NCBI GenBank assembly: GCA_947173755.1
Contig: CAMWGM010000021.1
Location: forward strand, 1-13,323
Direction: 5' to 3'
DNA from: an uncultured Muribaculaceae bacterium
GTDB lineage: Bacteria; Bacteroidota; Bacteroidia; Bacteroidales; Muribaculaceae
DNA length: 13,323 bases
Each line of letters begins with the position of its first letter. Position 1 is the first letter of the stretch. The notes below the pieces were generated by a model that saw only the letters and a program-made list of their open reading frames with translations, was not told the DNA's origin and did not search any database. Both the position numbers and the translations under genes were made by a program. Below, piece by piece: positions 6,156-13,323 of the stretch.

Positions 6156-7115
6156 ATGCATTTGGCTGATGCGCTTGTTTCGCCGGGAGTGGCAGGAGGA
6201 GCCGGAGTTGTCTCGGCTGCTCTCATCGCTGTGGATGCTCGAAAACTTAAGGGTGTGACCGAGCGCGAAGGACTCGTGCCCATGATGGGCGTATTAGGCG
6301 CGTTTGTATTTGCGGCCCAGATGATCAATTTCTCCATCCCCGGGACGGGATCGAGCGGCCACATAGTGGGAGGCGTCATGCTGGCGGCGTTGCTTGGCCC
6401 GTGGGCGGCTCTTATCACTCTTGCTTCGGTGCTTGTGGTGCAATGTCTGCTGTTTGCCGATGGCGGACTGATGGCACTCGGGTGTAACATCCTGAATATG
6501 GGAGTATGTTCGACGCTTATAGCCTATCCTCTGGTCTTTAAACCTCTGGCGGGAGACTGCGGAAGGATGTGGCGTGTTGTAGCCGCATCGGTCTGCGCTT
6601 CGGTTGTCGGACTTGAACTGGGTGCGGTGATGGTCACTGTGGAGACAGAACTTTCGGGAGTGACGGCATTGCCTTTCGGCAGTTTTCTCGGACTCATGAC
6701 GGGAATTCACCTGCTGATCGGACTCGGTGAGGGCATCGCGACGGCAGCCGTTTTGTGTTTCGTGATGAAGTTCCGTCCCGGATTACTCTCTCCGGAGAAG
6801 AGACAGGGAGGTAGTACGTCCGTTCTGGCCTGGTTTTTAGGCGGAGCAATTCTGTTGGGCGGTTGTTTCGCATGGATTGCCTCTGAGGATCCTGACGGCC
6901 TGGAGTGGTCGGTGGGGCGTCTCACCGGAGGAACGGAAATTGCCGGAGGGACCGGTGACGTCGAGGTCGCTTTGGCTGCCGTTCAGCAGAAAACCTCGTT
7001 GCTTCCGGATTACGACAGCACATGGTCGGGCATCATCGGATGCGCGATAGTTCTGGTGCTGGTATGGGCCGTGACTAGCCTGATTTCATTCCGGCGTAAG
7101 AATAAACCTGTCTGA
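6156..7115 (+). CDS. cbiM: CbiM-type Co/Ni substrate-binding membrane protein with fused PDGLE (CbiN/NikN-like) domain
   Basis: 319 aa. Substrate-specific S component of a group I ECF transporter importing Co2+ or Ni2+ across the inner membrane. The protein starts MHLAD: the N-terminal Met-His, whose His2 and backbone bind the metal in this family, is preserved and fixes the start. Other family features are IPGTGSSGHIVGG (H69), GANT-like GCNILNMG (109-116), and GIHLLIGLGEGIAT (H185, E192). About seven hydrophobic segments are seen. After residue about 222 comes an extra segment: a membrane helix, SEDPDGLEWS (243-252) and a last helix with a basic end, which is the PDGLE/NikN-type small subunit fused on. 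Next gene 9 bp downstream. Cobalt versus nickel cannot be settled: no cobalamin genes, hydrogenase, urease or riboswitch are in view. Confidence 0.93.
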   Translation: MHLADALVSPGVAGGAGVVSAALIAVDARKLKGVTEREGLVPMMGVLGAFVFAAQMINFSIPGTGSSGHIVGGVMLAALLGPWAALITLASVLVVQCLLFADGGLMALGCNILNMGVCSTLIAYPLVFKPLAGDCGRMWRVVAASVCASVVGLELGAVMVTVETELSGVTALPFGSFLGLMTGIHLLIGLGEGIATAAVLCFVMKFRPGLLSPEKRQGGSTSVLAWFLGGAILLGGCFAWIASEDPDGLEWSVGRLTGGTEIAGGTGDVEVALAAVQQKTSLLPDYDSTWSGIIGCAIVLVLVWAVTSLISFRRKNKPV

Positions 7116-7124
7116 TCGCGACTG

Positions 7125-7919
7125 ATGACGACGATAGAGAAAGCATTGATAAGACTGCACGAAGTCGATGCCCAAAGCAGGGGCGACTTTCTGCTTCAGA
7201 CCCTCGACGCGCGGGCGAAGGTGATCGTGACCATCGCTTATATCGCCGTGGTGCTTTCTTTTTCGCTCACCTCTTTTTCAGGCATCCTGTTGTTCGCAGT
7301 CTTTCCGATCGTGAGCGCAAGTATGTCGGGCATTTCTTACGGACAGGTTTTTCTCCGGTCGATGATAGCATTGCCTTTCATCGCGTTTGTCGGAATATTC
7401 AACCCGATTTTCGAAAGAGAGCCTATGCTCGTGGCCGGCGACCTGACGATCTCGCGCGGCTGGGTGGAATTTCTGTCGATAATGCTCAGGGGCGTGCTGA
7501 CAGTCCAGGCAGCTTTGCTTCTGATTGCTTCGACCGGTTTTCAGCGCGTCTGCCGCGCGCTTGGATGTCTGGGGGTGCCGCAAATATTTACGACTCAACT
7601 GATGTTGATTTACCGCTATATTTATGTCCTGATCAATGAGGCTATCCGGATGGACCGGGCGCGCCGATCGCGCAGTTACGGCCGCAGACATTATGATCTC
7701 TCAATGTGGGCCACTTTTGTAGGTCAGTTGCTCGTCAGATCGGTTGGCCGGGCCGAGCGGATCCATCGCGCCATGCTCGCACGAGGTTTTGACGGTCACG
7801 TCAGGATCCTCGGACATCTGAGATGGAGCAGCACCGACACCGCTTACTGTATTCTGTGGATCGGTCTGTTTATCGCCGGGCGCTTTTTCGACCTGAGTTC
7901 AGTTTTAAAATTCCTGTAA
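7125..7919 (+). CDS. cbiQ: ECF transporter transmembrane (T) component CbiQ
   Basis: 264 aa. Couples ATP hydrolysis by CbiO to metal release from CbiM in the inner membrane. Hydrophobic segments cover about residues 32-65, 78-92, 114-137 and 238-255, with a long cytoplasmic helical region between. Two Ala-Arg-containing coupling-helix motifs contact the ATPases: ARRSRSYGRR (179-188, the Gly of ARG replaced by Ser-type residues) and LARGFDG (218-224). The N-terminal LDARAKVI segment is typical of CbiQ. It is preceded by cbiM (9 bp gap) and followed by cbiO (3 bp gap), so all three are surely one operon. Confidence 0.92.
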   Translation: MTTIEKALIRLHEVDAQSRGDFLLQTLDARAKVIVTIAYIAVVLSFSLTSFSGILLFAVFPIVSASMSGISYGQVFLRSMIALPFIAFVGIFNPIFEREPMLVAGDLTISRGWVEFLSIMLRGVLTVQAALLLIASTGFQRVCRALGCLGVPQIFTTQLMLIYRYIYVLINEAIRMDRARRSRSYGRRHYDLSMWATFVGQLLVRSVGRAERIHRAMLARGFDGHVRILGHLRWSSTDTAYCILWIGLFIAGRFFDLSSVLKFL

Positions 7920-7922
7920 AAG

Positions 7923-8633
7923 ATGAGCCATCACTATATAAAGTTCAGCCATGTCAGTTATACCTATCCGGGAGGAGTGAAAGCACTCGATGATGTGTCG
8001 TTCGTGATCACTCATGGGGAAAAGGTGGCGCTTGTCGGAACCAACGGTGCCGGAAAGTCGACACTTATGCTTCATACAAACGGTTTGCTTTTACCGTCGG
8101 AGGGGGAAGTGGTGATAGGCGACGTCCCTGTGACAAAAAAGACGCTTCCGATAGTGCGACGGAGCGTGGGAATAGTCTTTCAGGATCCCGATGACATGCT
8201 TTTTATGCCGACCGTCAGGGAAGATGTGGCATTCGGCCCGCTCAATATGAATCTGCCGCCCGATGAGGTGGAGCGCAGGGTAGAAGCATCCCTCAATGCC
8301 GTGGGGGCTGCCGATTTTCTTGACAGACCAAGTTATGAACTCTCGGGCGGTCAGAAAAGGAGTGTGGCTATCGCTGCTGTTCTATCTATGGGCCCCGATA
8401 TACTGGTACTGGACGAACCTTCGAGCAATCTTGATCCGCATGCACGCCGTCTGATGATGGACCAGATAAAGAGTTTCCATCACACATGTCTCATCGCCAC
8501 ACACAACATGGCGCTCGTCAGGGAACTGTGTCCGCGCACAATCATAATGTCGGAGGGACGCATCGTGGCTGACGGTCTGACCGAAAAACTTCTGAACGAC
8601 ACGCAACTTCTCGATCGCGTAGGGCTCCTCTAA
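7923..8633 (+). CDS. cbiO: ECF transporter ATP-binding component CbiO
   Basis: 236 aa ABC ATPase; forms a homodimer under CbiQ and powers Co/Ni uptake. Walker A GTNGAGKST (39-47), Q-loop QDPDDML (87-93), signature LSGGQKR (140-146), Walker B LVLDEP (161-166), D-loop SNLD and H-loop His194 in ATHN are all intact. It lacks the extended C-terminal region of some EcfA proteins, being a short CbiO form. It is the last gene of the operon: its TAA (8631-8633) interlocks with the stop of the convergent glycosyltransferase, leaving no room for a terminator between them. Confidence 0.94.
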   Translation: MSHHYIKFSHVSYTYPGGVKALDDVSFVITHGEKVALVGTNGAGKSTLMLHTNGLLLPSEGEVVIGDVPVTKKTLPIVRRSVGIVFQDPDDMLFMPTVREDVAFGPLNMNLPPDEVERRVEASLNAVGAADFLDRPSYELSGGQKRSVAIAAVLSMGPDILVLDEPSSNLDPHARRLMMDQIKSFHHTCLIATHNMALVRELCPRTIIMSEGRIVADGLTEKLLNDTQLLDRVGLL

Positions 8634-9595
8634 AGCAGAATCCGCGCCACAACCCAACTGAGCCTCCCGAACCGGCGCTGATGACGATAGATCATGCGAA
8701 GCCGCCGCGGCGAATCTGTCAGCGCCTCCACCCGCGAACGCAGTGATTCTGAAAGGGGAGAGGAGCCCTCGGGCGACTCGCTGTCATATTGTGCCGCCAG
8801 CACCATCGCGCGACCATCCACCCATCTGACGGCCTCGGGCGCGAAATCTGATTTTTCAAGAATCTGCCGGATCTTCCATAAGGATTTTTCCCAACGCTGA
8901 GGATGGGCGCTGAAAGATGTGCCGGTGATCGATTCGGCCTGTGACAGGCCTACCACAGTAGGATCACCTCCGAGACTCATCATTTTTGGGCGGGCGAGTA
9001 TCAGGCGCACTCCGATCTCAAAATCGTTCCATCCGTCGAGATCTTCATCCCATCCTCCCGCCTCCCGGTAGAGTCGCGTTGAGGCCACGATGCGCTGCGT
9101 CGACAGGGATGCCCGGAATATGTGATGGAACAGTGTGGTGCGGTGACCGCCGGTGAGATGACAATAAAGACGGCGGCGACTGCCGTCGGGTGCCTCCAGC
9201 CACATGTCGCGGCCGAAGATTTCAATCCCCGGGTTTTCGGCGATAGCCTTTGCGAAATCGGCAACATGGGATGGGAACATGATGTCGTCCGAATCGAAAA
9301 ACATCGTGAATGGTGCCGCGATCTCCTGCAGGCCCCTGTTGCGTGCGGCACACGCCCCGGGTTTAGACTCGTCGATAAGTTTTACAATCACTTCCGGATG
9401 CTTCTGCCGGAACGCGGCGATCCGGTCGGAAACGACACTTTTCGAAGAGTCGGTCGAGCCGTTATCCACAATTATGATTTGCGACGGCATGACTGTCTGT
9501 GCGGCTATGGAGTCCAAAGTACGGGGCAGAGTGTGCGCCCGGTTATAAACCGGAATCACCATCCCTATGGGTGCCAATTGCTCGGACTGTTTCAT
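8630..9595 (-). CDS. family 2 glycosyltransferase
   Basis: 321 aa, cytosolic or membrane-peripheral. GT-A fold from the N-terminus: IGMVIPVYNRAHTL (10-23), IIIVDNGSTDSS (40-51, nucleotide-sugar binding), GACAARNRGL (80-89), and FFDSDD (99-104), the DXD motif that binds the metal and nucleotide sugar. GGWDEDLDGWNDFE (180-193) holds the likely catalytic acidic residues. The C-terminal 80 residues are basic and helical, without a clear membrane span. Such enzymes add sugars to surface polysaccharide, lipid or protein; the acceptor is unknown and no capsule or O-antigen cluster is in view. The start overlaps the stop of the beta-helix gene by 4 bp (ATGA), implying coupled translation. Confidence 0.9.
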   Translation of the reverse strand: MKQSEQLAPIGMVIPVYNRAHTLPRTLDSIAAQTVMPSQIIIVDNGSTDSSKSVVSDRIAAFRQKHPEVIVKLIDESKPGACAARNRGLQEIAAPFTMFFDSDDIMFPSHVADFAKAIAENPGIEIFGRDMWLEAPDGSRRRLYCHLTGGHRTTLFHHIFRASLSTQRIVASTRLYREAGGWDEDLDGWNDFEIGVRLILARPKMMSLGGDPTVVGLSQAESITGTSFSAHPQRWEKSLWKIRQILEKSDFAPEAVRWVDGRAMVLAAQYDSESPEGSSPLSESLRSRVEALTDSPRRLRMIYRHQRRFGRLSWVVARILL

Positions 9596-11898
9596 TTCCA
9601 GTCAGCCTCCAAATGCTTGATCAGGGTCGCGCTTCCGCCGGTTGAACCTGTGTGCTGTATACCGATTGCCGGGGAGTGTGCTCCACGCTCGATGGGTGCG
9701 GTGACAGAGACTGCTCCCGGATCGTTGTCTGAATAGATGCGGGCGCGGGCCACGCCGTCGCCGGCACTGATCTCAACATGACAGGGTGACTTGAATGCCG
9801 TGGTAACCTGCGGTTCGGAGATCGGGGTGCTCTCACCCGAAGTGATCTTCATCAGCCTACATTCCACTGCGCGGTCATGGTCGGGAGTACGCTCGATGCG
9901 CAGGGCATAGCCGTTCATCCCGACAGGATCGAACATAAAGCAGAGATCCATGTATTGTCCGGTCGCGCTTCCGAAACCTTGTCCTGCAGGTTTGGCCGGA
10001 TAGAGGAGATATGACGCCGTGAATGATCGGCACTTTTCGCGGTCAGGCATATAGAAGCAGCGTGCGCCTCTGACTGCCTGTACCAGTCCCTTCTGTCCCG
10101 CTGCACCGTCGTCGCTTTCTCCGAAATACCAGGCGTTGCGGTCGGTAGGCGCCTCCCAGTTATATTCCGAAGTATCTGCCGGTTTGAATGCATCGAATTT
10201 CCATACACCTTTCTGCAGCGCCGGCTGATTGTCGACCGGAACAAGAGAGAAATCTGTCTCGTAATGCTTCTGGTCGGGGACAATCGTTGCCGTATGTCGG
10301 GTGGAAATCCGGCGGTCATAAGCCGTGCGGACTCCTTTTCCCTTCATTGAACCATAGACCTGCGGCTCAACATCAGCGAAGATATAACTCCCTTTGTCGG
10401 CGCGCGTAATGTCATATTTCCCGTTTCGTGACACGGGACCTCTGAGGAGCGCCACTGGAGCAGGATCTTCTTGCGAAGCAGCGCGATACCAGGTGACGGT
10501 CGAGCGGTCATCCGGATTATCAGTGTCGAGGCTGTACGTGAGCGTCAATGTCCTTCCGGCCTTGTCTGCGCTTATTGCGGGTAATTCCTTAAAAGCGGGA
10601 GCGTCGGTGAGAAGCGGGTCGACGGTCACTTTCACTCCTCCCCGCAGTCCGTCGGCAGTCGTTGCATATATTATGCCGCTCATCTCTTCCGGAAATCTGT
10701 TCGACGAAACGACTTTATTGTCGCTTACCGTCACGAAGTCGGGAAACTGCCAGTTGACAATTTCCGGAGTCATATCTGCCTCCTCTCCTCCCCATTTGAT
10801 GAGGCGCGGCGCAAGGATGGCGGTGTCACCTTCCGCTTTCAATCTGATATCACCCTCGAAGAGGCTGAGCAAAGTGCCTGGCGTGACGTTTTCAGGCAAT
10901 TCCTGCCATAGTTGGCTACGATCGGCGTCGACGGCAAATTTCTTTCCGTCGAGGCTCACGTTCCTCTGATAGGACACCACCGGCGAGAGATCGCGGGTCC
11001 ATCTGACATCCTGTTTCCCGTCGCCCGGTTGCGAGTGGAAACGTGTGTCGATGAGCGTTACCATTCCGGGGACTTTAGTCAGATATTGCACCCCGGGAGT
11101 GAGCATCGTGATGTCGCAGTTGATAAAGATCGCACCGGTCGGAGCGGTGGAGTAGAAGGGCTTCGAAGAGAAGAATGTGAATTTGCAGTCCCGATAGAGA
11201 GCCGTTCCGGTCAGCGCGTCGTCGGTACATTCGAAATAGCAACGGTCATAATAGGTGTAACGTGCGCCGATGAAAGGACAAAGATTCAGCCTGCTGATAA
11301 ATCTGCAGTTGACGGCTTCGACAAGTTGTGTGCCGCTGCCATATTTACTCCATCGGCCTGAAAAACCTTTGGGCTCGCATATCCCTATCTGTGCCTGCAC
11401 GATTGAACTGTTGCGTTTGGGACGGCCGAGTTCCGGCTGCCGGGGATAGACCAGATCAACGTTGCAGTAATTGCCGAACGTCATATTTTCCATCTTAAGG
11501 ACATTCCCCGCGAAATGCATCATCGTGAAGTTGCCGATCGCACCTTGGGTCTGGCCGCGGTTTACGGCAAACACCGTCGCCTCGGCATCCTGATCACGCC
11601 CGACGATAAAGAGTGTATCGCATGCCACTTCGATTCCGAATGGCACCGACCGTCCCTTTTCGGGATAAGCGATAGCGGGATCGTCAGGATCATCCAGCCA
11701 GTAGACGCCCGGCTCGACCCGGAGTGTCGCATACTGGCAGCCATCGATTGCCGCAAACGCATCCTTGGCATTGTTATAGATTCCACGGCCGGCATCGTTG
11801 GCTTCTGCCCGCGCATCAAGAGTGATCTCCACGCGGTTTTGAGCGGCGCTGCCGATAAACGTTGCGATTATCAGCAGAAGCGGGAAAAATGTTCTCAT
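9592..11898 (-). CDS. secreted pectinesterase-like right-handed beta-helix protein
   Basis: 768 aa. Signal peptide 1-20 (ending GSAAQ). Residues about 22-290 look like a CE8/pectin-lyase-type beta-helix: TLRVEPGVYWLDDP, then DTLFIVGRDQDAEATVF, then repeating turns such as LKMENMTFGNYC and VEAVNCRFISRLN. YYDRCYFECTDDALTG (216-231) lines up with the pectin methylesterase signature around DFIFG, keeping an Asp (D227), but the QDT motif expected about 20 residues earlier reads differently (RLNLCP). Residues 290-560 appear to be beta-rich Ig-like or linker domains. The last 200 residues (AWYFGES to the end) resemble a jelly-roll/concanavalin-like module. It may act on, or only bind, a polysaccharide; enzymatic activity is unproven. 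It lies between a flavodiiron gene (18 bp gap) and a glycosyltransferase (4 bp overlap), with no SusCD pair nearby. Confidence 0.7.
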   Translation of the reverse strand: MRTFFPLLLIIATFIGSAAQNRVEITLDARAEANDAGRGIYNNAKDAFAAIDGCQYATLRVEPGVYWLDDPDDPAIAYPEKGRSVPFGIEVACDTLFIVGRDQDAEATVFAVNRGQTQGAIGNFTMMHFAGNVLKMENMTFGNYCNVDLVYPRQPELGRPKRNSSIVQAQIGICEPKGFSGRWSKYGSGTQLVEAVNCRFISRLNLCPFIGARYTYYDRCYFECTDDALTGTALYRDCKFTFFSSKPFYSTAPTGAIFINCDITMLTPGVQYLTKVPGMVTLIDTRFHSQPGDGKQDVRWTRDLSPVVSYQRNVSLDGKKFAVDADRSQLWQELPENVTPGTLLSLFEGDIRLKAEGDTAILAPRLIKWGGEEADMTPEIVNWQFPDFVTVSDNKVVSSNRFPEEMSGIIYATTADGLRGGVKVTVDPLLTDAPAFKELPAISADKAGRTLTLTYSLDTDNPDDRSTVTWYRAASQEDPAPVALLRGPVSRNGKYDITRADKGSYIFADVEPQVYGSMKGKGVRTAYDRRISTRHTATIVPDQKHYETDFSLVPVDNQPALQKGVWKFDAFKPADTSEYNWEAPTDRNAWYFGESDDGAAGQKGLVQAVRGARCFYMPDREKCRSFTASYLLYPAKPAGQGFGSATGQYMDLCFMFDPVGMNGYALRIERTPDHDRAVECRLMKITSGESTPISEPQVTTAFKSPCHVEISAGDGVARARIYSDNDPGAVSVTAPIERGAHSPAIGIQHTGSTGGSATLIKHLEADWK

Positions 11899-11916
11899 GG
11901 ATAAGGTCTGACGTGA

Positions 11917-13071
11917 TCAGTTGAGCAGATTCTTGGCAAGGTCGCGCAACTTCTCTTCGGTTTCTTCGGTCAGACGGCCGCGCAACGTCACGATGGGTTC
12001 TGCGATAGTGATGTCGGTCATCTTTCCGAACATATCGGCCATCTTTTTTCCGGCAGCCGGCGCCCAGAGTCCGTTCTCCACGATTCCCACCTTTCTCGAA
12101 CGGTAGGTCTTGAGTGCGAGATGATGGATGAAGTCATGCATGGGAGGGAAAATATCGCCGTCGTAGGTCGACGACATGACAACGAGGTGACTCATCCTGA
12201 ATGCATCCTCGATGGCTTCGGCCTGATCGTCACGTGTCAGATCGGCGAGTGCCACTTTGGGCGCACCCGCCTCCTTGAGAATTTCTGCCATCTTTTTCGC
12301 AGCCACGGCTGTCATGCCGTGTATCGATGCGTATGCCACCAGCACACCCTCGGTCTCGACCTCATATTTCGACCAGCAGTTGTAAAGATCGACATAGGGC
12401 TTGAGATCCCCTTCGAGCACCGGACCATGAAGAGGAGCAAGAATCTTGATGTTTCTGGCGCCGATTTTCTTGAAGATGTTCTGTACAGGCAGCCCGTACT
12501 TGCCGACGATGTTGAAATAGTAACGTCTGGCTTCGCATGCCCACGGGAGTTCGGGATCGGGATTGCCGAACCTGCCGAATGCGTCAGCGCAGAAGAGAGT
12601 GCCCGTGCTCTTATCGAATACCATCATCACCTCCGGCCAGTGGACCATCGGCGCAGTTAGAAACTCCAGTTCGTGATGACCCAGATCGAGAAGATCCCCG
12701 TCGTTAACAGTCGTGATCCGGTCGGCATAACCTTCGGTGTCCGTAAGCAGTGGGAGCATGCGTGCGGCTGCAGTCGAGCAGACGAGCCGGCATTCCGGAT
12801 ATGCTTCCATCAGTTGTGCTATCTGCGACGAGTGGTCAGGCTCGAGATGCTGGACGATAAGATAGTCCACACCGCGCCCCTCGGGAAGCGCGTTGCGCAG
12901 ATTGCTCCACCATTCTTCCGCCGTCCGCGAGTCTGAGGTGTCGAAAAGGGCGATCTTGTCGTCGATGATAAGATAGGAATTATATGAGATGCCTTCGGTG
13001 AGCATATACTGGTTCTCGAAAAGATCGAGTTCTTTATCGTAGACTCCGATGGGTAGGATATTCTGATGCAT
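11917..13071 (-). CDS. fprA: flavodiiron protein (FprA-type A flavoprotein)
   Basis: 384 aa. Cytosolic reductase of O2 to water and/or NO to N2O, protecting anaerobes; normally fed by rubredoxin. The N-terminal metallo-beta-lactamase-like domain (about 1-240) keeps all diiron ligands: HLEPDH (H75, E77, D79, H80), H144 in MVHWPE, D163 in CADAFG and H215 in APLHGP. The flavodoxin domain (about 243-384) has the FMN phosphate loop as ASIHGMTA (248-255) and SSTYDGDIFPP near 300-310. There is no fused rubredoxin or NADH-oxidoreductase domain, so this is class A. The open frame reaches 13137, but that ATG lies at the predicted transcript start, and the extra residues (PKKKTKKSS) are not family-like; the ATG at 13071 gives the family's usual N-terminus. 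First gene of the leftward cluster. Confidence 0.94.
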   Translation of the reverse strand: MHQNILPIGVYDKELDLFENQYMLTEGISYNSYLIIDDKIALFDTSDSRTAEEWWSNLRNALPEGRGVDYLIVQHLEPDHSSQIAQLMEAYPECRLVCSTAAARMLPLLTDTEGYADRITTVNDGDLLDLGHHELEFLTAPMVHWPEVMMVFDKSTGTLFCADAFGRFGNPDPELPWACEARRYYFNIVGKYGLPVQNIFKKIGARNIKILAPLHGPVLEGDLKPYVDLYNCWSKYEVETEGVLVAYASIHGMTAVAAKKMAEILKEAGAPKVALADLTRDDQAEAIEDAFRMSHLVVMSSTYDGDIFPPMHDFIHHLALKTYRSRKVGIVENGLWAPAAGKKMADMFGKMTDITIAEPIVTLRGRLTEETEEKLRDLAKNLLN

Positions 13072-13141
13072 GATGATTGATGATTTTTTTGTCTTTTTTT
13101 TGGGGCCGCGGAGACCGGGAAGTTGTCCGCTTTTCAATCTG

Positions 13142-13173
13142 CAAAGTTAACAAAACTGCTCAAATCTTCAAAA
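13142..13173 (-). promoter_or_regulatory. promoter of fprA and the downstream cluster
   Basis: TTTTG (13169-13173), a 19-bp spacer and TAACTTTG (13142-13149) on the minus strand, a near-consensus Bacteroidota promoter. The transcript starts near 13135, with a leader of about 65 nt that is very A-rich just before the start codon. It probably also serves the beta-helix and glycosyltransferase genes, as no promoter box was noticed in the 18-bp gap or the overlap. Confidence 0.75.
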
Positions 13174-13235
13174 CCTTGATTCGAAGGGTGGCCTGAAATA
13201 ATATATTATTGTATATATAACAATGTAGGAATAGA

Positions 13236-13260
13236 GTTAAATGTTAAATTAGTGTTAAAA
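13236..13260 (+). repeat. three gttaaa-type repeats upstream of the right-edge promoter
   Basis: gttaaat (13236-13242), gttaaat (13243-13249) and gttaaaa (13254-13260) lie about 12-36 bp upstream of the -33 element at the right edge. They may be an UP-like A+T-rich element or a regulator site. Further left an interrupted repeat ATTGT/ACAAT (13208-13224) lies between the two divergent promoters. Confidence 0.35.
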
Positions 13261-13271
13261 GGCATAAGAAA

Positions 13272-13303
13272 TTTTGCTATAATGAAAAAAGTCTCTAATT
13301 TTG
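13272..13303 (+). promoter_or_regulatory. strong outward promoter at the right edge
   Basis: TTTTG (13272-13276), a 19-bp spacer and TAATTTTG (13296-13303). The transcript would start near 13309 and leave the window, so the gene it serves is not seen. The near-perfect boxes plus A+T-rich upstream repeats would suit a stable RNA or another highly expressed gene; that is a guess. Confidence 0.65.
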
Positions 13304-13323
13304 CACTCGCTTTTCGGGAGCAA

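Noticed and set aside
6026..6710. long minus-strand open frames opposite cbiM (and similar ones opposite cbiQ, the glycosyltransferase and the beta-helix gene)
   Set aside because: These are shadows of strongly supported genes, rich in Arg/His/Ser/Pro with no domain, and arise from codon bias on the coding strand.
13072..13137. 22-residue N-terminal extension of the flavodiiron protein
   Set aside because: The upstream ATG coincides with the predicted transcription start, and the extension is lysine-rich and unlike the family N-terminus.
1..13323. CRISPR array, insertion sequence or integrase gene
   Set aside because: No spaced short repeats, no transposase or tyrosine/serine recombinase motifs were seen in any frame examined; the only mobile-element trace is the tRNA-derived direct repeat pair.

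Overview
The window looks like chromosome from a gut-type Bacteroidales bacterium, plausibly Muribaculaceae-like; this is inferred from style, not from a marker gene. Several genes and the tRNA are preceded by Bacteroidota-type promoters (TTG, 19-20 bp, then TAnnTTTG). Secreted proteins start with signal peptides ending in FGQ, FAQ or AAQ. An outer-membrane barrel protein carries a C-terminal SAILK tail. Base composition is mixed: the middle (about 2.4-5.8 kb) is visibly A+T-richer than the right half.

Left part (1-3.5 kb): a TonB-receptor-like outer-membrane beta-barrel protein (315-2408, +), with what may be the decayed C-terminus of a paralogue just upstream. It converges on a secreted protein of unknown function (2544-3224, -). 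Upstream of that gene lies a large imperfect inverted repeat (about 3274-3450) that would fold into a rod-shaped RNA: either a long leader of the gene or a stand-alone small RNA of 6S-like shape.

Middle (3.7-5.9 kb): a complete hipB-hipA toxin-antitoxin operon lies between two direct copies of a 49-bp sequence. The right copy is the 3' end of an intact tRNA-Ser(CGA) gene plus its terminator; the left copy is the same 3' end and terminator without the rest of the tRNA. The break falls at the T-stem/T-loop boundary, as expected for recombinase integration into a tRNA 3' end. No integrase is visible, so this looks like an islet of about 2 kb, or the remnant of a larger element, whose surviving cargo is a HipBA module with its own promoter and a 28-bp perfect palindromic operator. 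A promoterless coding fragment lies at the distal end.

Right part (6.0-8.6 kb): a compact cbiM(N)-cbiQ-cbiO operon encoding a group I ECF transporter for cobalt or nickel, divergent from the tRNA. It meets, stop codon to stop codon, a leftward cluster (13.1-8.6 kb): a flavodiiron protein (oxygen or NO reductase), a secreted pectinesterase-like beta-helix protein, and a family 2 glycosyltransferase. Gaps are 18 bp and a 4-bp overlap, so they are probably co-transcribed from a clear promoter at 13142-13173. A second strong promoter at the right edge fires out of the window toward an unseen gene.
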